A stretch of DNA of 64,000 nt. Origin: Rhodobacteraceae bacterium UBA3069. GTDB taxonomy: Bacteria > Pseudomonadota > Alphaproteobacteria > Rhodobacterales > Rhodobacteraceae. Shown here piece by piece: positions 1 to 7,909 of the stretch (position 1 is its first letter; each line of letters begins with the position of its first letter). The stretch spans positions 1 to 64,000 of the forward strand of contig DFBX01000083.1 in assembly GCA_002366795.1 (NCBI GenBank), in the 5' to 3' direction. Both the position numbers and the translations under genes were made by a program. The notes below the pieces were generated by a model that made no database searches, was not told the origin of the DNA, and worked only from the letters and a program-made list of their open reading frames with translations.

Positions 1-13
1 TGCCGGGATGTGA

Positions 14-868
14 CACTTAGCCAACAGTGACCTACGCAGTGCTGACCTGCGCACTGCCAGCTTGATAGGTGCGGACTTAACGAAAACGGATCTCGTGGGT
101 GCCGACATTTCCACGATAAGCTTTGGAGGTGATTTGGGAAAATTCCAACCCTCCAATATTTCCGAAGTTAAAAACCTCACCCAGTCCCAACTCGCCTCCA
201 TGCTCGGCGACAGCGAAACCATCATCCCCGATCACCTTACCCGCCCCGCCCATTGGCCGCAGTTCGAGATGCCCGGCGCGGGCGCCCAACAGGAAACCTA
301 TTCCAGGCAACCCACCGCCGAAACACCCGAAAGCAGCGTCGCGCCGCATGTCTCCCGCGCCACAATCGCCGCTCGGCTGCAAACCGAAACTCCAGTGATC
401 GCGCTCACCTCCGCCAGCCTACTCGAACAGATCGCCAATTTCCGCGAAACAATCCGCGCTAATAATCAGTTGGCGGTGGAACATACAGAGTTTCGCAACG
501 ACTTGCTCTCATTCCTCGACGCCCTGCATTTCGATCTCAAGTCGCTCCTGAAAACCTTACCACCGCCAAATGAGCCCCCGAACAAGGAACACATCGAACA
601 AACCGCCAACTGGGCCGACCGCTTCATAGGCACCGCCATTCCCGAATGGCAAAAATACCTCGCCCCTGAAGCCTTGGGCAAAGCCTCTGCTCCGGCAGGC
701 ATCATCCTGACCTGCGGCGCACTTGGCGCCGCCCTCACCGGTTTCAACCCGCTCGGCTTCGGCGCGGGCAGCGTCGTCGGCAAATGGATCACCGGAGAGT
801 TGAAAACCGGCGCCGCCGCCGACAAACTGTCCGAGCAGATGCGGCCCGAGGCTCCAGCCGACAAATAG
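14..868 (+). CDS. pentapeptide-repeat protein, C-terminal part; 5' end disrupted or outside the window
   Basis: The first ~30 codons read as pentapeptide repeats of the A(D/N)LXX type (ANSDL, RSADL, RTASL, IGADL, TKTDL, VGADI), a right-handed beta-helix fold. A flanking segment with NLTQSQL and LTRPAHWP follows, then a Pro/Gln/Thr-rich stretch, a helical region, and a Gly/Ala-rich segment near residues 215-240 (TTG start numbering) that could be membrane-associated. The repeats run to the window edge, but TGA at 11-13 closes this frame. The first open start is TTG at 62, which is probably not the true start. Codons upstream in another frame read GCD, so removing one AC from GACAC at 12-16 would join GCD to LANSDL. 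The protein therefore probably begins outside the window. No enzymatic role can be inferred. Confidence 0.55.
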   Translation, partial: HLANSDLRSADLRTASLIGADLTKTDLVGADISTISFGGDLGKFQPSNISEVKNLTQSQLASMLGDSETIIPDHLTRPAHWPQFEMPGAGAQQETYSRQPTAETPESSVAPHVSRATIAARLQTETPVIALTSASLLEQIANFRETIRANNQLAVEHTEFRNDLLSFLDALHFDLKSLLKTLPPPNEPPNKEHIEQTANWADRFIGTAIPEWQKYLAPEALGKASAPAGIILTCGALGAALTGFNPLGFGAGSVVGKWITGELKTGAAADKLSEQMRPEAPADK

Positions 869-873
869 CTTCC

Positions 874-892
874 TTCATTGTTCTCCAAATAC
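874..892 (+). repeat. dispersed intergenic motif, copy 1
   Basis: TTCATTGTTCTCCAAATAC lies 6 bases after the stop of the pentapeptide gene, in the same orientation. Related copies occur at 4053, 6063, 32384, 45765, 45793 and, more diverged, 53954. The rest of the gap up to prfC (893-1012) is C-rich and shows no gene. Confidence 0.6.
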
Positions 893-1012
893 CCGCGCCG
901 CAGGCTCCCGCTCCAACCACACACACCAACGCCCGGCCACTTGCGTCCCCCCCAGACCCAATACCACAGCTTTCCCTTGCCCAGTCCCGCGCCGCCCCAT
1001 ATATCCGCGCTC

Positions 1013-2629
1013 ATGCTGGATACATCGAACCGCCCCGCCCTACCGCCTGAAATCGCCCGCCGCCGGACCTTTGCGATCATCTCGCATCCCGACGCCGGCA
1101 AGACGACGCTGACGGAAAAGTTCCTGCTATTCGGCGGCGCGATCCAGATGGCCGGGCAAGTGCGCGCCAAGGGCGAGGCGCGGCGCACCCGCTCGGACTT
1201 CATGCAGATGGAAAAGGACCGGGGCATTTCGGTGTCCGCCTCGGCCATGTCCTTCGATTTCGCCAGCAAAGGCACCAATTTCCGGTTCAACCTTGTGGAC
1301 ACCCCCGGCCACTCGGATTTTTCCGAAGACACCTATCGCACGCTGACGGCGGTGGACGCCGCCGTGATGGTGATCGACGGGGCCAAGGGCGTCGAATCCC
1401 AGACCCGCAAACTGTTCGAGGTGTGCCGCCTGCGCGACCTGCCCATCCTGACCTTCTGTAACAAGATGGACCGCGAATCCCGCGACACCTTCGATATCAT
1501 CGACGAGATCCAGGAAAATCTGGCCATCGACGTGACCCCGGCCAGCTGGCCCATCGGCGTGGGCCGCGATTTCGTCGGCTGCTACGACATGCTGAACGAC
1601 CGGCTGGAACTGATGGACCGCGCCGACCGCAACCGCATGGCCGAAACCATCGCCATCGACGGGCTGGACGATCCGAAACTGGCGCAGCATGTCCCCGCGA
1701 ACCTGCTGGACCAGCTGCGCGAGGAACTGGAAATGGCGCGCGAACTGCTGCCGCCGCTTGACCCGCAGGCTGTGCTTGAAGGGCACATGACCCCGATCTG
1801 GTTCGGCTCTGCCATCAACTCTTTCGGCGTCAAGGAACTGATGCAGGGCATCGCCGACTACGGCCCCGAACCTCAGCCGCAACAGGCCAACCCGCGCGAA
1901 ATCGCCCCCGAGGAACCCAAGGTGGCCGGTTTCGTGTTCAAGGTGCAGGCCAACATGGACCCGAAACACCGCGACCGCGTGGCCTTTGTCCGGCTTGCCT
2001 CGGGGCATTTCACGCGCGGGATGAAACTGACCCATGTGCGGACCAGGAAACCCATGGCGATTTCCAACCCCGTGCTGTTCCTCGCATCCGACCGCGAACT
2101 GGCTGAAGAAGCATGGGCCGGCGACATCATCGGCATCCCGAACCACGGCCAGTTGCGCATCGGTGACACCCTGACCGAGGGCGAGATGCTGCGCGCCACC
2201 GGCATCCCCTCCTTCGCGCCCGAACTGCTGCAAACCGTGCGCGCGGGCGACCCGATGAAGGCAAAGCACCTTGAAAAGGCCCTGATGCAATTCGCCGAAG
2301 AAGGCGCCGCCAAGGTGTTCAAACCCAATATCGGGTCGGGCTTTATCGTCGGCGTCGTCGGCCAGTTGCAATTCGAGGTTCTGGCCTCACGCATCGAGAT
2401 GGAATACGGCCTGCCCGTGCGGTTCGAACAATCGCAATTCACCTCGGCCCGCTGGGTGAACGGCAACAAACCCGCCGTGGACAAATTCGTCGAGGCGAAC
2501 AAGCAGCACATCGCCCATGACCACGACGGCGACGTGGTCTACCTGACGCGGCTGCAATGGGATATCGACCGGGTCGAACGCGACTACCCCGATGTCAAAC
2601 TGACCGCGACCAAGGAAATGATGGTGTAA
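1013..2629 (+). CDS. prfC: peptide chain release factor 3 (RF3)
   Basis: A translational GTPase that recycles RF1/RF2 from the ribosome after termination; cytoplasmic. The 538-residue product matches the usual RF3 length of about 530. The G domain shows the P-loop SHPDAGKTTL (~24-33), the DTPGHSDFSEDTYRTL G3 region and the NKMDRE G4 motif, followed by EF-Tu-like domain 2 and the RF3 C-terminal domain. The frame is open upstream to 878, but ATG 1013 is chosen because it gives MLDTSNRPALPPEIARRRTFAIISH, a typical RF3 N-terminus, while the upstream codons are Pro-rich and unlike the family. It is convergent with the membrane-protein gene, only 23 bases away. Confidence 0.95.
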   Translation: MLDTSNRPALPPEIARRRTFAIISHPDAGKTTLTEKFLLFGGAIQMAGQVRAKGEARRTRSDFMQMEKDRGISVSASAMSFDFASKGTNFRFNLVDTPGHSDFSEDTYRTLTAVDAAVMVIDGAKGVESQTRKLFEVCRLRDLPILTFCNKMDRESRDTFDIIDEIQENLAIDVTPASWPIGVGRDFVGCYDMLNDRLELMDRADRNRMAETIAIDGLDDPKLAQHVPANLLDQLREELEMARELLPPLDPQAVLEGHMTPIWFGSAINSFGVKELMQGIADYGPEPQPQQANPREIAPEEPKVAGFVFKVQANMDPKHRDRVAFVRLASGHFTRGMKLTHVRTRKPMAISNPVLFLASDRELAEEAWAGDIIGIPNHGQLRIGDTLTEGEMLRATGIPSFAPELLQTVRAGDPMKAKHLEKALMQFAEEGAAKVFKPNIGSGFIVGVVGQLQFEVLASRIEMEYGLPVRFEQSQFTSARWVNGNKPAVDKFVEANKQHIAHDHDGDVVYLTRLQWDIDRVERDYPDVKLTATKEMMV

Positions 2630-2652
2630 TCAGCGCCGCGCTGGCCGGTCGC

Positions 2653-3372
2653 TCAGACCACCGCGCCGCGCCCGCCATCGTCGCCGGGGCCACCGGGGCC
2701 ACCGGGGCCATTGTCCAGATCGGCCTCCAGCAGGTCACCGGCCCCATGCGCATCATGCCCACCGAACAGCCCCAATTCCAGCAGAACGGCGGCAAAGGTC
2801 AGCAGGAACAGCACCGCCGTCAGAACCGAGGTCGAGCGGAAGAACGGCACCGACATCGGAGAGTTCGGGTCGAAACTGTGCAGGAAAAGCACCCCAAGCG
2901 TGGTGGTCAGCCCGGTCATGGCACCGTATAGCGCCAGATCCTCGACCAGTCCGCGCCCCGCAAGGCCGCAGACACAGACCGCTGCAAGGATCAGCCCATA
3001 GGCCGTGCCCGGTGCCATCATGTCGCCCGGGCGCGCCGCCACGCCGATCAAGGCGTCCAACCCGCCGGGCTGGCCAAAAGCATTCAACAAAAGGTTGGCC
3101 CCCGCAATGGCAATCACCGCAAGCGCGCCCGCGGTGGCCAGCGCCCTGCTGGCCGTGAAATCGCTGCACACCGACCCGATGCACGCGGCCAGAAACATGA
3201 AGGACACGACCGTGGACGGCATGATCGCTGGGAAATGCGCGGCAAGGCGCACAAGGGCGTCCATGCCCAAACCATACCCCAGCAACACGACAAAGGCGGC
3301 CACAACCGACACCGCCGTAGCGACAAAACCAGAGGCCCGAGAGGCCCCTTTCCTGTTCCAGATCAAGGCCAC
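2653..3372 (-). CDS. multi-pass membrane protein, possible membrane sensory module
   Basis: 239 residues with about seven hydrophobic segments and a Gly/Asp-rich tail (GPGGPGGPGDDGG) encoded by a 9-bp repeat (GGCCACCGG units near 2689-2712). The segment GYGLGMDAL...PAIMPSTVVSFMFLAACIG resembles the membrane sensor modules that precede PAS or kinase domains in some signalling proteins, where a KPNTALGF-like stretch recurs. No output domain is attached. The start is GTG 3372, the furthest upstream in frame, with a weak GGCGGG ahead of it, so it is uncertain. A good promoter lies 40-70 bases upstream. I do not recognise a named family. Confidence 0.7.
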   Translation of the reverse strand: MALIWNRKGASRASGFVATAVSVVAAFVVLLGYGLGMDALVRLAAHFPAIMPSTVVSFMFLAACIGSVCSDFTASRALATAGALAVIAIAGANLLLNAFGQPGGLDALIGVAARPGDMMAPGTAYGLILAAVCVCGLAGRGLVEDLALYGAMTGLTTTLGVLFLHSFDPNSPMSVPFFRSTSVLTAVLFLLTFAAVLLELGLFGGHDAHGAGDLLEADLDNGPGGPGGPGDDGGRGAVV

Positions 3373-3415
3373 AGCGCGCCCGCCAAAATTGCGGACACCC
3401 GGCCCGACCCGATCA

Positions 3416-3444
3416 ATAAGACATGTGAATTACATATTTGACAA
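3416..3444 (-). promoter_or_regulatory. putative promoter with an inverted repeat in its spacer
   Basis: On the minus strand, TTGTCA (3444-3439) and TCTTAT (3421-3416) are separated by 17 bases. The spacer holds ATGTGAATTACAT (3423-3435 as read on the plus strand), an inverted repeat with one mismatched pair. A repressor, or a MerR-like activator, could act there. It would drive the membrane-protein gene ending at 2653. Confidence 0.45.
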
Positions 3445-3496
3445 GCCTTGTGCATCCCTGCCCTGCAAAGCGGCGCAGACACGCCCGATGCACATG

Positions 3497-3527
3497 AAAA
3501 GCGCGCGGGGCAGCCAGCCCCGCGCGC
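3497..3527 (-). terminator. rho-independent terminator of the OsmC gene
   Basis: A perfect 10-bp stem GCGCGCGGGG/CCCCGCGCGC (3501-3510 with 3518-3527) has a 7-base loop. Read on the minus strand it is followed by TTTTC. It lies about 40 bases past the OsmC stop. Confidence 0.8.
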
Positions 3528-3565
3528 AATGCGGCACGGTTTTCCCGCGCACAGTCCCGCGACGA

Positions 3566-3985
3566 TCAGGCTACCGTCAAATCCATGGTGATCTTGCAAT
3601 CCAGTACCTTGCTGACCGGACAGCCGGTCTCGGCCTCCTTGGCGCAAGCCTCGATCTCGTCCTGCGGGCCGTCGGCCTGAACCGTGACCACCAGGTGTGC
3701 CGCCTCTATACTCGGGCCGTCCTCCATCGACAGGGAAATCACCGATTTCGTCTCGATCTTGTCCGGCACGATGCCCTTGGACCCCAGGATATTGCTGAAA
3801 GCCATGGAAAAACAGGCCGCATGGGCCGCGCCGATCAACTCTTCGGGGTTGGTGCCGGCCTGATCCTCGAACCTGGTGTTGAACCCGTAGGGCTGGCCCG
3901 CCAATGCGCCGCTTTCGGTGCTGATCCGGCCCGTGCCGTCCTTCAGCCCGCCGCGCCATTCCGCCGATCCGTGTTTCTTGATCAT
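3566..3985 (-). CDS. OsmC/Ohr-family peroxiredoxin (OsmC subfamily)
   Basis: A 139-residue thiol peroxidase-like protein, the usual OsmC length. The two redox cysteines are visible: Cys58 in AHAACFSMAFS and Cys122 in TGCPVSKVL. The family reduces organic hydroperoxides with Cys-Cys chemistry in the cytoplasm, usually with a lipoyl or dithiol partner. The pattern NPEELIGAAHAACFS fits OsmC (osmotically inducible) better than Ohr. ATG 3985 is preceded by AAAGGA at about 12 bases. It is a single-gene unit with a strong terminator, divergent from the glycosyltransferase pair. Confidence 0.9.
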   Translation of the reverse strand: MIKKHGSAEWRGGLKDGTGRISTESGALAGQPYGFNTRFEDQAGTNPEELIGAAHAACFSMAFSNILGSKGIVPDKIETKSVISLSMEDGPSIEAAHLVVTVQADGPQDEIEACAKEAETGCPVSKVLDCKITMDLTVA

Positions 3986-4052
3986 ATCAGTCCCGTCCTT
4001 TGCGTTTCACTCCCCTTCTAACGCGCTGGACCCGCCGTTGTTCCCATCCCGC

Positions 4053-4071
4053 TTCACTGTTCTTCAAATAC
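4053..4071 (+). repeat. dispersed intergenic motif, copy 2
   Basis: TTCACTGTTCTTCAAATAC differs from copy 1 at two positions. It lies between the divergent OsmC and glycosyltransferase genes. Confidence 0.5.
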
Positions 4072-4128
4072 TTTCGCGCAAGGCCACGCCACTTGCGCGG
4101 CGGCGTTGGCCAAGGCACAACCTTCGGC

Positions 4129-5103
4129 ATGACTGACAAGCCCCCCCGCCCCGCGCCGATCACGCGCCCCGGCCCCGCCGATCCGGCGGTGCTGAACTGG
4201 GGTACCGTGACCCTGCTGCGCGGGCCGCTGTCGCGGATCGCGGGGTTTGCCGCCTGGCACCTGTCACTGGGCGCGGCGCGGGTCACGCTTTACCTTGACG
4301 ATCCCGACCCGGCGCAGATCGCCTATCTTGACCACCCGCGCGTCACGCTGATCCCGTGCACGCCGCAATTCTGGGCCGGGCTGGACCGCCCCCGCCCCGA
4401 TGCGCATCAACGCAGACAAGCCCTTGTCGCCACCGACGCCTATCGCGACAGCGCCGGGCTGAACTGGCTGGCGCATATCGACATGGATGAATTCCTGCTG
4501 CCCGAAACAAGCGTCGCCGAAACCCTCGCCGCCGCCCCGCCCGACCTTGGCGCATTGGTGATGAACCCGGCCGAGCAACTGGCCGGCCCGCCGCCCGAAC
4601 GGTTCAAACTGGCCCCGCGCCATGTCGGCAAGACCAAATCCCTGCTGCCGCGGCTGTACCCCACCTTCGGCCAATACTTGCGCGGCGGGTTCATTTCCCA
4701 CCTCGAAGGCAAACTCTTTGCCCGCACCGGCATCGAACGGTTCCGCCTTGGCATCCACGGGGCCAGCTATCGCGGCCACCCGATCGAAAACCGCACCCGC
4801 ACCACCGGCATCTGGCTGGGCCACGCGCATGCGCCCGATTGGGACACATTCCAACGCCACATGGGCTATCGCCTGACCAAGGGCAGCTACCGCAACCCGC
4901 AGGCGGGCGGCCTGCCGTTTTCGCAACTGCTGGACATGCTGGCGCAAGAAGGCGCATTGCGCGCCTTTTATGACGAGGTATGCAGCGCCACGCCCCACCT
5001 TGTCGCCGCTTTGCAGGCCGAGGGGATGCTGATCACCCGCCCGCTGGACCTGCCCGCCAAGATCGCCGACAGTTTCGGCCCTCTGCCGAAGGACGCGCAA
5101 TGA
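4129..5103 (+). CDS. glycosyltransferase family 2-like protein (first of a tandem pair)
   Basis: A 324-residue protein of the GT2-like type common in Rhodobacterales polysaccharide genes. It begins with the nucleotide-binding strand TVTLLRGPLSRIAGFAAWHLSLGA. Its metal-binding DxD-type motif is AHIDMDEFLLPE (~120-130). Sugar donor and acceptor cannot be told from sequence. The frame is open to 4000, but ATG 4129 is preferred because the second copy starts with the same NWGTV/NWGIV segment close to its N-terminus. The stop overlaps the next start (ATGA), so the two are co-translated. Confidence 0.8.
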   Translation: MTDKPPRPAPITRPGPADPAVLNWGTVTLLRGPLSRIAGFAAWHLSLGAARVTLYLDDPDPAQIAYLDHPRVTLIPCTPQFWAGLDRPRPDAHQRRQALVATDAYRDSAGLNWLAHIDMDEFLLPETSVAETLAAAPPDLGALVMNPAEQLAGPPPERFKLAPRHVGKTKSLLPRLYPTFGQYLRGGFISHLEGKLFARTGIERFRLGIHGASYRGHPIENRTRTTGIWLGHAHAPDWDTFQRHMGYRLTKGSYRNPQAGGLPFSQLLDMLAQEGALRAFYDEVCSATPHLVAALQAEGMLITRPLDLPAKIADSFGPLPKDAQ

Positions 5104-6053
5104 CCAACTGGGGCATCGTTTCAACCATCAAGGCACCGCTGAACCAGATCGCGGGCTTTGCCGCGCATCACCTGGACCTGGGCGCGCACCGCATCTTCAT
5201 CTACCTTGATGATGGCGACGAGGCGATGCGCACCGCGCTGAACGCCCACCCGAAACTGCGCGTCACCCTGTGCGATGCCGCCTATTGGAACAAACGAAAA
5301 CGCGCCCGCCCCGACAAGCACCAGCCGCGCCAGACCGCGAACGCCGCCCATGCCTATCGCCGCGCGGGCGATGTGGACTGGCTGGCGCATATCGACGTGG
5401 ATGAATTCCTGCTGCCAGCCACCCCCGCGGAACCGGATTTCGCCGCGCAACTGGCCACCCTTCCGCAAGATGCCACCTGTGCCCGCCTCCGCCCGGTCGA
5501 GGCATTGGCCAATCCCGACGGCACCGCCCCGCAATATTTCAAGGCATGCGCCATCAACCGTGCGCAGCGCCTGAAACAGACCGCGCAAGTCTACCCCGGC
5601 TGGGGCGCGGCGATGAACGGCGGATTCCTCAGCCATGTGCAGGGCAAGATGGTTTACCGCACCGGGCTGGACGGGCTACAGGCCCGCATCCACAATATCT
5701 TTGTCGATGGCGCGGAAAACCCCGGCCAACAGGAATTGCCCGACATGACCCTGCTGCACTATCACGCCGCCAATTTCGACGGTTTTTACAAACACTTCGC
5801 CTATCGCCACGCGCAGGGCTCCTATCGGGCCGAATTGAAACCCAACCGCCCCGAGGCCGAAGGCGGCCTGTCCGCCCACCAGCTTTTTGCCCAGATCATG
5901 GCGGAAGGCGGCAAACCCCTGCTGCAACAGTTCTTCACCGAGGTCTGCACCGCCACCCCCGCGCTGACGGCGGTGCTGGACAGGCACGGGCTGCTGCGCC
6001 ATCACCACATCCACCCCGCCTCCGCCGCAAAACGCCACTTCCCGCATATCTGA
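5100..6053 (+). CDS. glycosyltransferase family 2-like protein (second of a tandem pair)
   Basis: A 317-residue paralogue of the preceding gene. It shares NWGxVxxxxxPLxxIAGFAAxHLxLGA at the N-terminus, the AHIDVDEFLLPA metal-binding motif (~98-109), a GGFxSHxxGKxxxRTG block and a FYxEVCxATPxLxAxL C-terminus. ATG 5100 overlaps the TGA of the first gene by four bases. The pair probably arose by tandem duplication and may add successive sugars, or similar sugars to different acceptors. No polysaccharide export genes lie nearby. Confidence 0.8.
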   Translation: MTNWGIVSTIKAPLNQIAGFAAHHLDLGAHRIFIYLDDGDEAMRTALNAHPKLRVTLCDAAYWNKRKRARPDKHQPRQTANAAHAYRRAGDVDWLAHIDVDEFLLPATPAEPDFAAQLATLPQDATCARLRPVEALANPDGTAPQYFKACAINRAQRLKQTAQVYPGWGAAMNGGFLSHVQGKMVYRTGLDGLQARIHNIFVDGAENPGQQELPDMTLLHYHAANFDGFYKHFAYRHAQGSYRAELKPNRPEAEGGLSAHQLFAQIMAEGGKPLLQQFFTEVCTATPALTAVLDRHGLLRHHHIHPASAAKRHFPHI

Positions 6054-6062
6054 CGCGGCTCT

Positions 6063-6081
6063 TTCATTGTTCTCCAAATAC
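6063..6081 (+). repeat. dispersed intergenic motif, copy 3
   Basis: TTCATTGTTCTCCAAATAC is identical to copy 1 and lies 10 bases after the stop of the second glycosyltransferase. The similarity to copy 4 (32384) extends downstream through GAATCCCAT. Confidence 0.6.
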
Positions 6082-6205
6082 CTTGAATCCCATGCCAGAT
6101 TGACCCGCCCCCGTCGATCGGGTAAACGGCGCGGAAGGGTTCGGCGCTTAACGCGCGCCTTGGTCATCCGGACCTGCCCGTCCCCAGCTGCTACGGGCCA
6201 AAGTT

Positions 6206-6228
6206 GTGTCCGTAAATCACGGATACAC
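6206..6228 (+). promoter_or_regulatory. leader hairpin overlapping the helicase ribosome-binding region
   Basis: GTGT and CCGT (6206-6213) pair with ACGG (6219-6222) and ACAC (6225-6228) across a 5-base AAATC loop with a two-base AT bulge. The hairpin ends one base before ATG 6229 and contains the only Shine-Dalgarno-like GGA (6221-6223). Folding would hide the start site. Confidence 0.45.
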
Positions 6229-7824
6229 ATGACAAAATTTTCTGATCTGAACCTCGACCCCAAGGTGCTGAAAGCCATCGACGAAGCGGGCTATGAAACC
6301 CCCACACCGATCCAGGCTGGCGCCATCCCCCCTGCCCTGCAAGGCCGCGATGTTCTGGGTATCGCCCAGACCGGCACCGGCAAGACCGCCAGCTTCGTGC
6401 TGCCGATGATCACCATGCTGGCCAAGGGCCGCGCCCGCGCACGGATGCCGCGCAGCCTTGTGCTGGCGCCCACGCGCGAACTGGCCGCCCAGGTTGCCGA
6501 AAACTTCGACACTTACACCAAGCACCTGAAACTGACCAAGGCCCTGCTGATCGGCGGCGTGTCCTTCAAGGAACAGGAACAGCTGATCGACCGCGGCGTT
6601 GACGTGCTGATCGCCACCCCCGGCCGCCTTCTGGACCATTTCGAACGTGGCAAGCTGCTGCTGACCGGCGTGCAAATCATGGTCGTGGACGAGGCTGACC
6701 GGATGCTCGACATGGGGTTCATCCCCGATATTGAACGCATCTTCTCGCTCACGCCCTTCACCCGCCAGACGCTGTTCTTCTCGGCCACCATGGCCCCGGA
6801 AATCGAACGCATCACCAACACCTTCCTGTCGAACCCCGAAAAGATCGAGGTCGCCCGCCAGGCCACCGCGTCTGAACGGATCGAACAGCATGTGGTCATG
6901 TTCAAAGGCTCGCGCCGTGACCGCACCGCATCGGAAAAGCGCAAACTGCTGCGCGCCCTGATCGACGCAGAGGGCGACAGCCTGACCAACGCCATCATCT
7001 TCTGCAACCGCAAGACGGATGTGGATATCGTGTCGAAATCGCTGAAAAAATACGGCTATGACGCGGCCCCGATCCATGGCGATCTGGAACAAAGCCAGCG
7101 GAATGCCACGCTCGAAGGCTTCCGTGAAGGGCGCCTGAAAATCCTCGTCGCCTCCGACGTGGCTGCGCGCGGGCTGGATGTGCCCTCCGTCACCCATGTG
7201 TTCAACTTCGATGTGCCGTCCCACGCCGAAGACTACGTTCACCGCATCGGCCGCACCGGCCGCGCGGGCCGTGATGGCAAGGCCATCATGATTTGCGAGC
7301 CGCGCGACGAAAAGAACTTCGCCGATGTCGAAAAGCTGATCGAAAAGCCGATCCCGCGCCTCGACAATCCGTTCGGCAACCCGGCCCCCGCGACCGAGGA
7401 AACCGCCGGGGAAGAAGCGCCCAAGAAAACCACGCGGTCGCGGTCGCGCTCGCGCTCCAAAACCCCGCGCGAAGACGACACGGTGAAGGCAGAGGCCAAG
7501 ACCGAAGCGCCGACCGGGGCAGAGGCAGTGGAGGCCACCGAACAGGCCCCCGCCCCCGCCAAATTCACCCGTTCGCGCTCGCGCTCTTCGTCGAAAAAGA
7601 CCGACACGCCGAAGACCGAAGAGAAGGTCGAAACCAAGGCAGAGCCAAAACAAGAGCCGGAAAAAGAGCAACGCGCCGAGCGTTCCTCTGACCGCTCCTC
7701 TGATCGCAGTTCCGGCTCCAGCCGCTCCCGCACCTCGTCGCGCGCCCGCGACGAACAACAGGGCCTTGGCGACCACCTGCCCTCCTTCATCGCCCTCAGC
7801 TTCGAAGAGCGCCGGAACAAATAA
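6229..7824 (+). CDS. DEAD-box ATP-dependent RNA helicase (RhlE-like) with an SR-rich tail
   Basis: A 531-residue RNA-unwinding ATPase likely acting in ribosome assembly and RNA turnover. Visible motifs: the Q motif (PTPIQ), Walker A AQTGTGKT, PTRELAAQ, TPGR, VDEADRMLD, SAT and HRIGRTGRAGR. The core ends near residue 385. About 140 residues follow that are rich in Arg/Ser and Lys/Glu (SRSRSRSRSK, SRSRSSSKK, SSDRSSDRSSGSS), probably disordered RNA-binding tail. ATG 6229 (MTKFSDLNLDPKVL) is the family start; the frame is open to 6067 but those codons are unlike any helicase. A leader hairpin covers the start region, and a strong terminator follows. Confidence 0.93.
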   Translation: MTKFSDLNLDPKVLKAIDEAGYETPTPIQAGAIPPALQGRDVLGIAQTGTGKTASFVLPMITMLAKGRARARMPRSLVLAPTRELAAQVAENFDTYTKHLKLTKALLIGGVSFKEQEQLIDRGVDVLIATPGRLLDHFERGKLLLTGVQIMVVDEADRMLDMGFIPDIERIFSLTPFTRQTLFFSATMAPEIERITNTFLSNPEKIEVARQATASERIEQHVVMFKGSRRDRTASEKRKLLRALIDAEGDSLTNAIIFCNRKTDVDIVSKSLKKYGYDAAPIHGDLEQSQRNATLEGFREGRLKILVASDVAARGLDVPSVTHVFNFDVPSHAEDYVHRIGRTGRAGRDGKAIMICEPRDEKNFADVEKLIEKPIPRLDNPFGNPAPATEETAGEEAPKKTTRSRSRSRSKTPREDDTVKAEAKTEAPTGAEAVEATEQAPAPAKFTRSRSRSSSKKTDTPKTEEKVETKAEPKQEPEKEQRAERSSDRSSDRSSGSSRSRTSSRARDEQQGLGDHLPSFIALSFEERRNK

Positions 7825-7846
7825 GCGCGACCAGCCGCACAAAAAG

Positions 7847-7880
7847 AAACCGCCCCGGCCAAACCGCGGGCGGTTTTTTT
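7847..7880 (+). terminator. rho-independent terminator of the helicase gene
   Basis: AAACCGCCC (7847-7855) pairs with GGGCGGTTT (7868-7876), with the stem running into a seven-T tract (7874-7880). It lies about 20 bases after the stop. Confidence 0.9.
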
Positions 7881-7909
7881 CATGCCTCGCGCGCTGTCTT
7901 CGCGCGAGC

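Noticed and set aside
466..1332. 288-codon minus-strand frame across the pentapeptide and prfC genes
   Set aside because: It crosses two plus-strand genes and shows no family pattern.
2686..2712. Repeated GGCCACCGG units as a mobile or regulatory repeat
   Set aside because: They simply encode the Gly/Pro-rich tail of the membrane protein.
6217..7842. 541-codon minus-strand frame opposite the RNA helicase
   Set aside because: Shadow frame; the plus strand has intact DEAD-box motifs.
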